Assembly (NCBI GenBank): GCA_036759545.1
Contig: DAIOUL010000040.1
Span: 1-20,790 of the forward strand
Direction of reading: 5' to 3'
From: 66-474 sp036759545
Lineage (GTDB): Bacteria; Pseudomonadota; Gammaproteobacteria; Xanthomonadales; Rhodanobacteraceae
DNA length: 20,790 nucleotides
A program made the position numbers and the translations under genes. The notes beneath the pieces were generated by a model. That model was not told the origin of the DNA, searched no databases, and worked only from the letters and a program-made list of their open reading frames with translations. Positions within the stretch are counted from its first letter, which is position 1. Each line of letters starts with the position of its first letter. Positions 7,630-14,686 of this stretch are shown here, piece by piece.

Positions 7630-7662
7630 GCGCCTGCCGGTGGCAGGTGCGGGGCGATTCTA
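7630..7662 (-). promoter_or_regulatory. Candidate -10 box and leader hairpin of DUF1631-PilZ operon
   Basis: TAGAAT (7662-7657, minus strand) is a fair -10 without a convincing -35. A hairpin at 7630-7650 (CCTGCC, loop, GGCAGG, extended by two further pairs) would lie near the 5' end of the transcript and just before the Shine-Dalgarno sequence. It has no T-tract, so I do not call it a btuB terminator. Confidence 0.3.
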
Positions 7663-7697
7663 TGCCTGCCCGGCCACCGCCGATAGCGTGATGAATC

Positions 7698-9521
7698 TCA
7701 ATCCTCATGCGGGGACCATGCCAGCTCGATCCATCCCGAGCGCCCCGGCGTGTTGTAGTCGCGGATCAGCGAATAAGTGCGATCGGCCAGGTTTTCGGCG
7801 CGCAGGTGCAGTTGCCACGTGGGCGAGAGGATGAGGTTCAGGCGCGCGTTGATCAGCGCATAACCCGGTAACGGTCCGCCGAGTTCCGGCCGCGGGCCTT
7901 CGGCGTAGAGCTCGAGGCCGGCGTTCAATCGCGTGCCGAAGACGCGCGTCAGCGCGATGTCGCCCTTGCGCGATGCGCGCCGCAGCAAGTGTTCGCCGGT
8001 TTGCGGATCGCGCGCGTTCTGCCAGGTCGCGTTGGCATCGAAGCGCCAATCGGCGCGCTGCCAATGCGTTTCCAGCTCCGCGCCGTCGATGCGCGCTCGC
8101 TCGGTGTTCTCGGCCTGGAACAGCGGGCCGGTGAAATCGATCAAATCATCGATGTCGGTATGGTACGCAGCGAGTTTCAACGAGAACTCCTGCGCAGGCG
8201 TCCACTCCGCACCCAGTTCGCTGCTGCGCGAGCGCTCCGGACGCAGAGCCGGATTGCCGGCGAACAGGCCATCGAAACCGGGCGAGAACTGTTCGTTCAA
8301 ACTGGGTGCACGGAAACCCTGGCCGAAACCGGCTGTCAATCGCAGCGCCGGTGCAATGCGCCAGCCGATCGCACCGGAGCCGGTGGTCGCGCCGCCGAAC
8401 ACGCTGTTGTGGTCGCGGCGCGCCGCCAGCTCCCAATCGAATGTCGGCAGATGTCCGCTCCAGCCGCCGAATACCGCGGTGTTGTTCCGGCTTTGGTCGA
8501 ACACATCCGCGTTGGCGAACGTATCCACGTTCTCGCCGCTTTCGTGTACGCGTTCGATGCCTGCGGTGAGCGACTGGTGATCGTTCAGAGAGAAAATGTT
8601 CAGCCACGTCGCGCTCTGCCGGCGCGAGCGGAACAGCTCGAAGAAATCCGGCGTGTCCAGATCGTCGCGCGCGCTGCCGATGCTCAATTTCTGGAACCAG
8701 CGCGCGCTGACATCGCCCGCCAGCGCCGCGCCGAGATCCTGCTCGATCGTATGCGACACGCCCTGGTCGAATTCGTTGACCGAATCGCTGTAGAGCGCGT
8801 TGGCGGACAGCATCTGCGTGCCCAACCTGTATTCGCCTTGCGCGGCGAGATTGCGGTTGCGCAGGCCGTCGTCGTCCGGGTCGTAGGAAAACCCTTCCGG
8901 GTTCTGCGCGGAAAACCCGCGTACGTGCCGGATGCCCGCCAGCACGCTGAAGCCGCCGCGGTCGTTCCAGTCGCCGATGCCGGTGCTGAGCGAGGCGTCA
9001 TCGTAGCTGCCGTACTGCATCGCCGCCTGCGGGCCGGTCAGTTTGCGCGTGAACACCTGCACCACGCCGCCGATCGCGTCCGATCCCCAATACGCCGCGC
9101 GCGGACCACGCACGATTTCGATGCGCTCGATTGCGTCGAGCGGCAGCAACGAAAAGTCCACGCCGCCGGTCCCGGTCGACGCGATGCGTACACCGTCCAC
9201 CAACACCAGCACGTGATTGGAGTTGGTGCCGCGCAGGAACAACGCGGTCTGCTCCCCCGCGCCGCCGCTGCGCGCGACATCCACGCCGGCCTGCGTGCGC
9301 AGCAGATCGTAGAGATCGGCCGCGCCGCTGGCATCGATATCCGCACGAGTGATCACGGTGACATCGGCAAGAGAGGCATCCACCGTCTGCGCCTGACGCG
9401 TGGCAGTCACCTGCACCGCAGGCTCGTTGACGATGTTTTCGTCGACGGCGTTCTGGCCCTGCGCATGCGCGCAAAAACTCGCCGCGCAAAGCGCGGCAAA
9501 CACCAGGGGGATTCTTTTCAT
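7698..9521 (-). CDS. btuB: TonB-dependent vitamin B12 outer-membrane receptor
   Basis: Outer-membrane cobalamin receptor of 607 residues (E. coli BtuB is about 614). A signal peptide (1-20) ends in CAHA before QGQ. A TonB-box-like EPAVQVTA follows at about 33-40. The plug domain (about 45-160) carries LFLRGTNSNHVLVLVDGVR and the hallmark IERIEIVRGPRAAYWGSDAI. The rest is a 22-strand barrel, with FGQGFRAPSLNEQF and NPALRPERS typical of the BtuB group. I chose the third of three consecutive ATGs (9521) because it lies 6 nt after AAGGAG; an in-frame start at 9683 would run through the leader RNA. The upstream cobalamin riboswitch independently supports B12 as the substrate. The C-terminus reads WIELAWSPHED, so the usual terminal aromatic is followed by five extra residues. 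Confidence 0.93.
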   Translation of the reverse strand: MKRIPLVFAALCAASFCAHAQGQNAVDENIVNEPAVQVTATRQAQTVDASLADVTVITRADIDASGAADLYDLLRTQAGVDVARSGGAGEQTALFLRGTNSNHVLVLVDGVRIASTGTGGVDFSLLPLDAIERIEIVRGPRAAYWGSDAIGGVVQVFTRKLTGPQAAMQYGSYDDASLSTGIGDWNDRGGFSVLAGIRHVRGFSAQNPEGFSYDPDDDGLRNRNLAAQGEYRLGTQMLSANALYSDSVNEFDQGVSHTIEQDLGAALAGDVSARWFQKLSIGSARDDLDTPDFFELFRSRRQSATWLNIFSLNDHQSLTAGIERVHESGENVDTFANADVFDQSRNNTAVFGGWSGHLPTFDWELAARRDHNSVFGGATTGSGAIGWRIAPALRLTAGFGQGFRAPSLNEQFSPGFDGLFAGNPALRPERSRSSELGAEWTPAQEFSLKLAAYHTDIDDLIDFTGPLFQAENTERARIDGAELETHWQRADWRFDANATWQNARDPQTGEHLLRRASRKGDIALTRVFGTRLNAGLELYAEGPRPELGGPLPGYALINARLNLILSPTWQLHLRAENLADRTYSLIRDYNTPGRSGWIELAWSPHED

Positions 9522-9570
9522 CATCATCTCCTTCGCACACCCGCGTGGAGCGCGACGGAGAAAGGAGGCT

Positions 9571-9602
9571 GGGTGGCTGCGGCCATCCGGCCGCCGCCCA
9601 CC
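9571..9602 (-). promoter_or_regulatory. Very stable leader hairpin before btuB (possible expression platform)
   Basis: In btuB mRNA, GGUGGG and GCGGCC pair with GGCCGC and CCACCC: 12 base pairs, one 2x2 internal loop (CG/AG), and a GGAU tetraloop. It ends about 49 nt before the start codon. The following sequence is pyrimidine-rich (AGCCUCCUUUCU) but lacks a U-run, so a classical intrinsic terminator is not evident. It may be the regulated structure of the riboswitch or only a stable leader stem. Confidence 0.5.
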
Positions 9603-9607
9603 GCAGC

Positions 9608-9645
9608 GCCTGTCGATGGTGCGTTCGCACGCACCGTTTGCAGGC
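9608..9645 (-). promoter_or_regulatory. Possible riboswitch switching helix
   Basis: GCCUG at the 3' end of the B12 box (9645-9641) can pair with CAGGC (9612-9608), enclosing a perfect 6-bp hairpin GGUGCG/CGCACC (9618-9635). This pairing would compete with P1 of the aptamer, as expected of a ligand-dependent switch. Pairing is read by eye only. Confidence 0.35.
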
Positions 9646-9800
9646 CGGTCTCCGGGCTCGCGAGCGGGAAGTGCGGTCATCACCGCTTCCCGGTCGAATC
9701 GCCTTCCCGCGCTCGCGCGCAGTGGCTCAGTGATTCGACCGCACTCGCCTACCGTTGCGGGGGCAGCTCTGGATTGGGAAGTGCGGGCATGGGTGCCCGC
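9641..9800 (-). ncRNA. Cobalamin riboswitch (B12 element), 5' half atypical
   Basis: On the btuB strand three diagnostic blocks appear in order: GCUGCCCCCGCAAC (9767-9754), GCCACUG (9726-9720), a GGGAAGG segment (9709-9703), and the B12 box AGCCCGGAGACCGGCC (9658-9643). Order, spacing and position before btuB identify an adenosylcobalamin-type riboswitch, which should lower btuB expression when B12 is plentiful. AAUCC before GCUG is kept (9775-9771), but the expected GGGAA and GGUG blocks 5' of it are missing. The place is taken by a GCGGGCA/TGCCCGC hairpin. The 5' boundary is therefore uncertain. Confidence 0.85.
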
Positions 9801-9805
9801 TTTTT
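9783..9805 (+). terminator. Terminator-like hairpin on the strand opposite the riboswitch
   Basis: On the plus strand GCGGGCA (9783-9789) pairs perfectly with TGCCCGC (9794-9800) over a TGGG loop and is followed by TTTTT, a textbook intrinsic terminator form. No plus-strand gene lies upstream. A second perfect 7-bp hairpin, GCGATCA/TGATCGC (9813-9830), follows 12 bases on. Confidence 0.45.
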
Positions 9806-9943
9806 GATCTTCGCGATCACGGATGATCGCAAAAACAAACTTCGACCAGATTCCCGTTTCACCCCATCTCTCGGTTCTGCGAAATCTTTTCGCACGAGCA
9901 AAGCGATATCGCAGACCAAGAGGTGAAGCACCTGCGGGGCGCG

Positions 9944-9972
9944 AGTCTAGGTGCGTGCGGTCGGGGTGGCAA
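9944..9972 (-). promoter_or_regulatory. Predicted sigma70 promoter of btuB
   Basis: On the minus strand TTGCCA (9972-9967), a 17-bp spacer, then TAGACT (9949-9944). Hexamer quality and exact spacing make this the best promoter in the 522-bp gap between the permease and btuB. Transcription from about 9937 would give a leader of about 416 nt that includes the whole riboswitch. Confidence 0.55.
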
Positions 9973-10043
9973 GCCGGTCTGCTCGAAAGACTTATGCCGG
10001 TTGGTTTTCAGCGCGGATTCGATCCGGCTTGCGCGCAGACGCA

Positions 10044-11399
10044 TCACTGCGAGCGTCTGCCCAGCACGTACCGCCAGATGAAATAGATCGGCAGCCCCGC
10101 GATTGTCAACAGCGCGCCCTTGCCGGCATCACCCGGATGCTGCCAGATCGTCACTGCCGCGATCCACAACACCGCGGCGAGAAATACCAGCGGCAGGAAC
10201 GGGTACCACGGCGTGCGGAACGGCGCGGGTTCCGCGGAGCGCATGCTGCGATACCAGAACAAGGTCGCGATTACCGCGGCCATGCCGACCCAATCGACCA
10301 CGGTGGAGAAGTTCACCAGCCAGGTGAAGTTGTTGCCGACCAGCACCAGCACGCAGGCCCAGCCCGCCAGCATCAGCAAGGCGAAATTCGGCGAACGCCA
10401 GCGCGAATGCAGTCTCCCCGCCACGCGGAAGAACACACCGTCCGCGCCCATCACCTGGAACACGCGCGAGGCGCCCATCAGCGAGATGTTGCAGAAACCC
10501 AGCGTCGAGATCGCGATGCCCACGGCGATCGCGCGCGCGCCGGGTTCGCCCAGTGCGTGCCGCATCACGTCGGCGGCGGGCGCCTTGCTGGCGGCCAGTC
10601 CCGCGTGGCCGAGCACCGCGAGATAGGCGACGTTGCTCAGGATGTAGCACGCGGCCACCAGCAACATGCCGTAGATCAGCGAGCGCGGCAGGTTGCGCTG
10701 CGGATCGCGGATCTCGCCGGCGATGTCGTTGACGTAGTACCAGCCGCCATAGGAGAACAGCACCGGCATCAGCGCGCCACCCAACGCGAACGGATTGATC
10801 GGGGGAGGCGTAGCGGCCGGTGGCGGCGCGCCGCGCACCAGCAGGCCGGCCACGATCAGCGCGGAAATGGCGAGCAGCTTCAGCACGGTCAGAATGTTCT
10901 GTGTCAGCGAACCTGCGCGGATGCCGAACCAGTTGATGCCGGCCAGGAACACGATCGTGCCGACCGCCCAAGGTCCGGGATTGTTGACGTTGAAACCGAA
11001 CGCCGCGCCCGCGTACTGGACGAAGGCGATGGACACCGCGGCGATCGAACCGGAGTGGTTGGCGACCAGCAAGCTCCAGCCGTACAAGAACGCGATCATC
11101 AAGCCGAACGATTCGCGCAGGTAGACGTAACCGCCGCCCGCCTGCGGCCTGCGCGCGCCCAGCTCCGCGTAGCAGAGCGCGCCGATCAGCGCGATCACGC
11201 CGCCGATCACCCAAGCCAGCAGTTGTTCCGCACCGGAGCCGGTCTGCTGCGCGATCGACGAAGGCGTCACGAAAATGCCGGAGCCGATCACGCCGCCGAC
11301 CACCACCATCGCCGCCGACCACGGCCCGACGCGGCGCGCATAGCCGACCTGCGGTGCGTTTTCCGCGGCCGATTCGACTCTCTCGTTCACAGCATTCAT
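10044..11399 (-). CDS. APC-family amino acid permease
   Basis: Inner-membrane amino acid permease of the APC superfamily, 451 residues from the chosen start, with about twelve hydrophobic segments. Helix 1 carries the unwound substrate-binding motif GGVIGSGIFVTP. Helix 2 and the following region have the conserved ALCYAELGARRPQAGGGYVYLRES. The loop FSYGGWYYVNDIAGEIRDPQRNLPRS around helix 6 is also typical. The pattern is closest to the LAT/SteT/YfnA-like branch; the substrate is not predictable. The ATG at 11399 has GGGAG upstream. A start at 11468 would add 23 residues of non-hydrophobic leader and reach towards the divergent qmcA promoter, so I prefer the shorter form. No clear terminator separates it from the btuB promoter. 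Confidence 0.87.
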   Translation of the reverse strand: MNAVNERVESAAENAPQVGYARRVGPWSAAMVVVGGVIGSGIFVTPSSIAQQTGSGAEQLLAWVIGGVIALIGALCYAELGARRPQAGGGYVYLRESFGLMIAFLYGWSLLVANHSGSIAAVSIAFVQYAGAAFGFNVNNPGPWAVGTIVFLAGINWFGIRAGSLTQNILTVLKLLAISALIVAGLLVRGAPPPAATPPPINPFALGGALMPVLFSYGGWYYVNDIAGEIRDPQRNLPRSLIYGMLLVAACYILSNVAYLAVLGHAGLAASKAPAADVMRHALGEPGARAIAVGIAISTLGFCNISLMGASRVFQVMGADGVFFRVAGRLHSRWRSPNFALLMLAGWACVLVLVGNNFTWLVNFSTVVDWVGMAAVIATLFWYRSMRSAEPAPFRTPWYPFLPLVFLAAVLWIAAVTIWQHPGDAGKGALLTIAGLPIYFIWRYVLGRRSQ

Positions 11400-11484
11400 C
11401 CCCGCTCCCTCTGCGGCTCGCGCGAGCATGACGGCTATGCGGCGCGCTGTCGAGATGTCCGCGGTCATGAGCCCGCGCGCGCTT

Positions 11485-11490
11485 TATACT
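11485..11490 (+). promoter_or_regulatory. Candidate -10 box of qmcA-nfeD-thrE operon
   Basis: TATACT is a strong -10 match in otherwise G+C-rich DNA, 30 bp before the qmcA ATG. No good -35 is visible at 16-18 bp. Confidence 0.45.
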
Positions 11491-11519
11491 CCGCCTCCGC
11501 ACATACGAGGGATGCAGAA

Positions 11520-12485
11520 ATGGGCGCCATTCTTGCCGCGGTAATCGTCGTGGTCGTGGTGGTCGTGCTGATCAAGCTGGTGCGGATCGTGCCGCAGGGC
11601 TGGGAGTGGACGGTGGAGACCTTCGGCAAGTACACCGCGACGCTGGAACCCGGCCTGCATTTCCTGATCCCGATCTATCAGGCGGTCGGACGCAAGATCA
11701 ACATGATGGAGCAGGTGCTCGCGATCCCCTCGCAGGACGTGATCACCAAGGACAATGCGGTCGTCAAGGTCGACGGCGTGGTGTTCTATCAGGTGCTGGA
11801 TGCGGCGAAAGCCGCGTACGAAGTCGCCAATCTGGAATTGGCGACGACGAATCTGATCATGACCAACATCCGCACCGTGCTGGGTTCGCTGGACCTGGAC
11901 GAATCGCTTTCCAAGCGCGACGAGATCAACGCGCGCTTGTTGAAAGTGGCCGACGAAGCGACGCATCCGTGGGGCATCAAGATCACGCGCGTGGAACTGA
12001 AGGACATCCAGCCGCCGCGCGATCTGGTCGATTCGATGGCGCGTCAGATGAAAGCCGAGCGCGAGAAACGCGCGAACATTCTGGAAGCCGAAGGGTTCCG
12101 CCAGGCCGCGATTCTGAAGGCCGAAGGCGAAAAACAATCCGTGATCCTGGCTGCAGAAGGCGAGAAGGAAGCCGCGTTCCGTCAGGCCGAGGCGCGCGAA
12201 CGCCTGGCCGCCGCGGAAGCAAAGGCGACCGAGGTCGTTTCCGTCGCGATCGAACACGGCGATATCAACGCGCTGAATTACTTCGTCGCCGGCAAGTACG
12301 TCGAAGCGCTGAAGGCGATGGCTGATTCGCCCAACCAGAAGATGCTGCTGCTGCCGGTGGAGGCGACCGGCATCATCGGATCATTGGCGGGCATCGCCGA
12401 GATCGCGAAGGAATCGTTCGCGAAGCAGGCCGAGCAGCGCAACACGCCGCGGCCGCCGGCTCCAAATACACAGGTCACGTCATGA
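11520..12485 (+). CDS. qmcA: SPFH/stomatin-prohibitin family protein, QmcA-like
   Basis: Membrane-anchored SPFH-domain protein of 321 residues (E. coli QmcA has 305). A valine-rich N-terminal helix (about 3-19) inserts in the inner membrane. The SPFH/band-7 domain follows (about 22-185), with IVPQGWEWTVETFGKYTATLEPGLHFLIP and DNAVVKVDGVVFYQV. A long charged helix with repeated AEGE/AE motifs (about 178-245) is the coiled coil that drives ring assembly. The C-terminus is proline-rich and disordered. Such proteins form large cage-like scaffolds tied to FtsH or to NfeD partners; here an NfeD gene overlaps the stop by 4 nt. The start is preceded by GAGGG at a 9-nt spacing. The frame is open far upstream, but that part is antisense to the permease gene and is not coding. 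Confidence 0.92.
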   Translation: MGAILAAVIVVVVVVVLIKLVRIVPQGWEWTVETFGKYTATLEPGLHFLIPIYQAVGRKINMMEQVLAIPSQDVITKDNAVVKVDGVVFYQVLDAAKAAYEVANLELATTNLIMTNIRTVLGSLDLDESLSKRDEINARLLKVADEATHPWGIKITRVELKDIQPPRDLVDSMARQMKAEREKRANILEAEGFRQAAILKAEGEKQSVILAAEGEKEAAFRQAEARERLAAAEAKATEVVSVAIEHGDINALNYFVAGKYVEALKAMADSPNQKMLLLPVEATGIIGSLAGIAEIAKESFAKQAEQRNTPRPPAPNTQVTS

Positions 12486-12931
12486 ACCTGGTCCCGACGC
12501 ACTATCTATGGTGGGTGCTGGCGTTGATCCTGATCGCCGGCGAGGTGCTGGCGCCCGGTTATTTCCTGCTGTGGATCGGCATCGCGGCCGCGGCGATGGG
12601 CGTGATCGTGTTCGCGCTGCCGAACCTGGGCGTGCTCGGGCAAGCGATCGTGTTCGCGGTGCTGGCTTTTATCAGTTGCATCGCCTACTGGCAGTTCGTG
12701 CGGCCGCGATTGCAGCGCAGCGCGAGCGCGGAGGGCGAATTGTTGAACCGCCGAGGCGCGCGCATGATCGGGCAGCATTACGTGCTGGAAACCGCCATCG
12801 TCAACGGCCGCGGCAAGGCGCGCGTGGGCGATGGGCAATGGCTGGTGGAAGGTCCGGACCTGCCCTCCGGTGCGACCGTCGAAGTGATCGGCGTGGAAGG
12901 TACGACGCTTAAAGTTCGCGCGGCCGATTGA
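12482..12931 (+). CDS. ybbJ: NfeD-like membrane protein (YbbJ-type)
   Basis: Short NfeD-family protein of 149 residues (E. coli YbbJ is about 150). Two to three hydrophobic segments (about 8-26, 28-48 and 52-72) precede a soluble OB-fold domain (about 85-149), recognisable from LNRRGARMIGQHYVLETAIVNGRGKARVGDGQWLVEGPDLPSGATVEVIGVEGTTLKV. The serine protease domain of long NfeD proteins is absent. Family members are nearly always encoded with an SPFH partner, and here the start overlaps the qmcA-like stop (ATGA), which supports a joint membrane complex. Confidence 0.9.
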   Translation: MNLVPTHYLWWVLALILIAGEVLAPGYFLLWIGIAAAAMGVIVFALPNLGVLGQAIVFAVLAFISCIAYWQFVRPRLQRSASAEGELLNRRGARMIGQHYVLETAIVNGRGKARVGDGQWLVEGPDLPSGATVEVIGVEGTTLKVRAAD

Positions 12932-12943
12932 ATCGCGCCGCGC

Positions 12944-14176
12944 ATGAACTCGCTCGATCCGCTCACCCGCGCGCGTATCGGTTTCGTGATCGAACTGGCG
13001 CGCCGCCTGCACCAGTACGGCGCGGCCGCGCCGCGGCTGGAGCAGGCGATCGGTCTGGTGGCGCAGAAACTGGGCCTCGAATGCGAAGCGCTGTCCACGC
13101 CGACCTCCGTGGTGCTGTCGTTCGCGAAAGCCGGTGGCGACGGTCTGTCCGAATACACGCAGGTGCTGCGCATGGCGCCGGGCGACGTGAACCTCGCGCG
13201 GCTATGCTGCGCTGACGAGATTGCCGATCGCGTGATCGACGGCAGCCTCGCACCGCGCGATGGATTGGAACAACTGCGCACGCTGGGGCGCCCGCTGTCA
13301 CGTCCGGCGTTGACCGCCATCGTCTGCAGCTACGGATTGGCGGCGGCCAGCGTGGCGGTGCTGTTCAACACTTCGTGGGCCGATGCGCTGGTCGCCGGCG
13401 TGCTCGGCTTGCTGATCGGCATGATCAGCGTGGCGGGTTACAAACGTCCGCGCCTGGCCGCGGCGAGCGAAGCGATCGCTGCCCTGATCGCGACGTTCAT
13501 CGCCACGGCGATCAGCGCGTACCTCGTGCCGCTGGCGCTGAAACAGGTGGTGATTTCCGCGCTGATCGTCCTCGTTCCCGGCATGACGCTCACCAACGCG
13601 GTGCGCGAATTGTCGAGCGGGCACCTGGTATCGGGCGTGTCGCGCATGGCAGGTGCGCTCGCGACATTGTTGAAACTCACCTTCGGCACGGTGGCCGCGG
13701 CGCAAGTGTGCGCCATGCTGGGCATCGTGCCGGCGGCGCATCTGCTGATGCCGTTGCCTGCATGGTCGCAATGGCCGGCGCTGGGGGTCGGTGCGGTGTC
13801 TTTCGCGATGCTGTTCCAGGCCGCGCGCCGCGACTATCCATTGGTGATCGCCGCGGTGGTCACGGGTTATCTCGCGACCTATTTCGGCGGCGGCGCGTTG
13901 GGCGCGCCGTTCGGGGTATTCATCGGCGGATTGCTGCTGGCCGCGTTGGCCAATCTGTATGCGCGCGCCGCCGGACGTCCCGGCGCGCTGGTGCGCGAGC
14001 CCGGGATCCTCCTGCTGGTGCCGGGCAGCATCGGCTTTCGCAGCATGTCCTATCTGTTCACCAGCGAAGTCGGATTGGGCGCGCAGACCGGCATCCTGCT
14101 GGTCACGCTGCTGATCGCGCTGGTGGCGGGTTTGCTGTTCGGAGATCTGCTGATCGCGCCGCGAAGAAGTTTGTGA
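12944..14176 (+). CDS. ThrE-type threonine/serine exporter
   Basis: Inner-membrane exporter of 410 residues holding both halves of the ThrE fold in one chain. The N-terminal cytoplasmic/ThrE domain (about 1-120, with IELARRLHQYGAAAPRLEQAI and LSTPTSVVLSF) is followed by about ten hydrophobic segments. These include the pair VVISALIVLVPGMTLTNAVRELSSGHLVSGVSR (about 200-232) and a C-terminal PGILLLVPGSIGFRS (about 350-364), the duplicated PG motif of this family. In E. coli the halves are the separate genes yjjP and yjjB. It starts 12 nt after the NfeD-like stop, so it is likely the third gene of that operon, and it ends before a hairpin with a T-tract. The exact substrate is inferred from the family. 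Confidence 0.85.
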   Translation: MNSLDPLTRARIGFVIELARRLHQYGAAAPRLEQAIGLVAQKLGLECEALSTPTSVVLSFAKAGGDGLSEYTQVLRMAPGDVNLARLCCADEIADRVIDGSLAPRDGLEQLRTLGRPLSRPALTAIVCSYGLAAASVAVLFNTSWADALVAGVLGLLIGMISVAGYKRPRLAAASEAIAALIATFIATAISAYLVPLALKQVVISALIVLVPGMTLTNAVRELSSGHLVSGVSRMAGALATLLKLTFGTVAAAQVCAMLGIVPAAHLLMPLPAWSQWPALGVGAVSFAMLFQAARRDYPLVIAAVVTGYLATYFGGGALGAPFGVFIGGLLLAALANLYARAAGRPGALVREPGILLLVPGSIGFRSMSYLFTSEVGLGAQTGILLVTLLIALVAGLLFGDLLIAPRRSL

Positions 14177-14190
14177 AGGCCGGGATTGGT

Positions 14191-14253
14191 GATTCGAGAT
14201 TCGGAATTCGAAAAAGCCGGTTTGCGCTCTCCGAATCCCGAATCCCGTTTTTC
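14191..14253 (+). terminator. Heptamer-repeat hairpin at the end of thrE
   Basis: GATTCGAGATTCGG (14191-14204) and CCGAATCCCGAATC (14231-14244) pair over 14 bp with one mismatch, loop 26 nt, followed by CCGTTTTT. It can end thrE transcription on the plus strand. The arms are built of the heptamer GGGATTC or its complement, the same unit type found inside valS. A further single CCGAATC lies at 14253-14259, directly abutting the hns stop. Confidence 0.5.
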
Positions 14254-14259
14254 CGAATC

Positions 14260-14580
14260 CTATTTGATCAGCAGGCTCTTTTCGGACTTTCCCGATTTCA
14301 AAGCGGCATTGAACCAGCGCGGACGCTTGCCGCGTCCGGACCAGGTCATCGACGGGTCGGCGGGATTGCGGTATTTCGGCGCGACCTTGCCGCGCTTGCC
14401 GCGGCGGCCGCGCATTCCATAAACCTCGGCAAAGGTGGTGCCTTCGGCTTTCAGCAAGGCATCGACCTTGGCGCGCACCCTGCTCAGCCTTTCCTTGCCC
14501 AGATCGTTCTTGCGGGCGGCGATTTTCCTGCTCAGCTCATCGAGCTGCTTTTCATTGAGCGATTTCACATCGACGGCCAT
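14260..14580 (-). CDS. H-NS family nucleoid-associated protein
   Basis: DNA-binding protein of 106 residues. The N-terminal part (about 5-45) is a charged helix for oligomerisation (LNEKQLDELSRKIAARKND). A basic linker follows, with RGRRGKRGK (58-66). The C-terminal DNA-binding domain (69-98) has YRNPADPSMTWSGRGKRPRWFNAAL; TWSGRGKRP is the conserved H-NS minor-groove loop. The type (short N-domain and very basic linker) resembles the Xanthomonas H-NS-like proteins, which silence A+T-rich or foreign genes. The ATG at 14580 was chosen for its AGGAG at 6-nt spacing. An in-frame start at 14709 adds 43 non-family residues that span the promoter region. It converges on thrE. Confidence 0.9.
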   Translation of the reverse strand: MAVDVKSLNEKQLDELSRKIAARKNDLGKERLSRVRAKVDALLKAEGTTFAEVYGMRGRRGKRGKVAPKYRNPADPSMTWSGRGKRPRWFNAALKSGKSEKSLLIK

Positions 14581-14610
14581 GACTGCTCCTGATTTGTCGG
14601 CGATGAAACG

Positions 14611-14686
14611 ACCGGATGCCTGAATAATATGGTCCGGTGCGCCGGTCATTCTGTCCGAAAAATCCGGTCCACGCAAAGCGTCCGGA
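14611..14686 (-). promoter_or_regulatory. hns promoter region with TCCGGT boxes
   Basis: Five CCGG-centred boxes lie in 76 bp: ACCGGA 14611, TCCGGT 14633, GCCGGT 14641, TCCGGT 14663, TCCGGA 14681. The first two form a dyad (ACCGGA-N16-TCCGGT) that brackets a TATTAT -10 candidate (14629-14624, minus strand). The -35 is poor. The arrangement suggests an operator. Confidence 0.35.

Noticed and set aside
7630..7650. Hairpin after btuB as its terminator
   Set aside because: There is no T-tract on the minus strand, and it lies next to the DUF1631 ribosome binding site.
9522..9683. Longer BtuB start adding 54 residues
   Set aside because: It would translate the leader RNA and part of the riboswitch; the signal peptide begins at 9521, where AAGGAG is well spaced.
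9951..11519. Upstream extension of the qmcA frame to 844 codons
   Set aside because: This part is antisense to the APC permease, has no family similarity, and a promoter-like TATACT plus a Shine-Dalgarno sequence lie just before the start at 11520.
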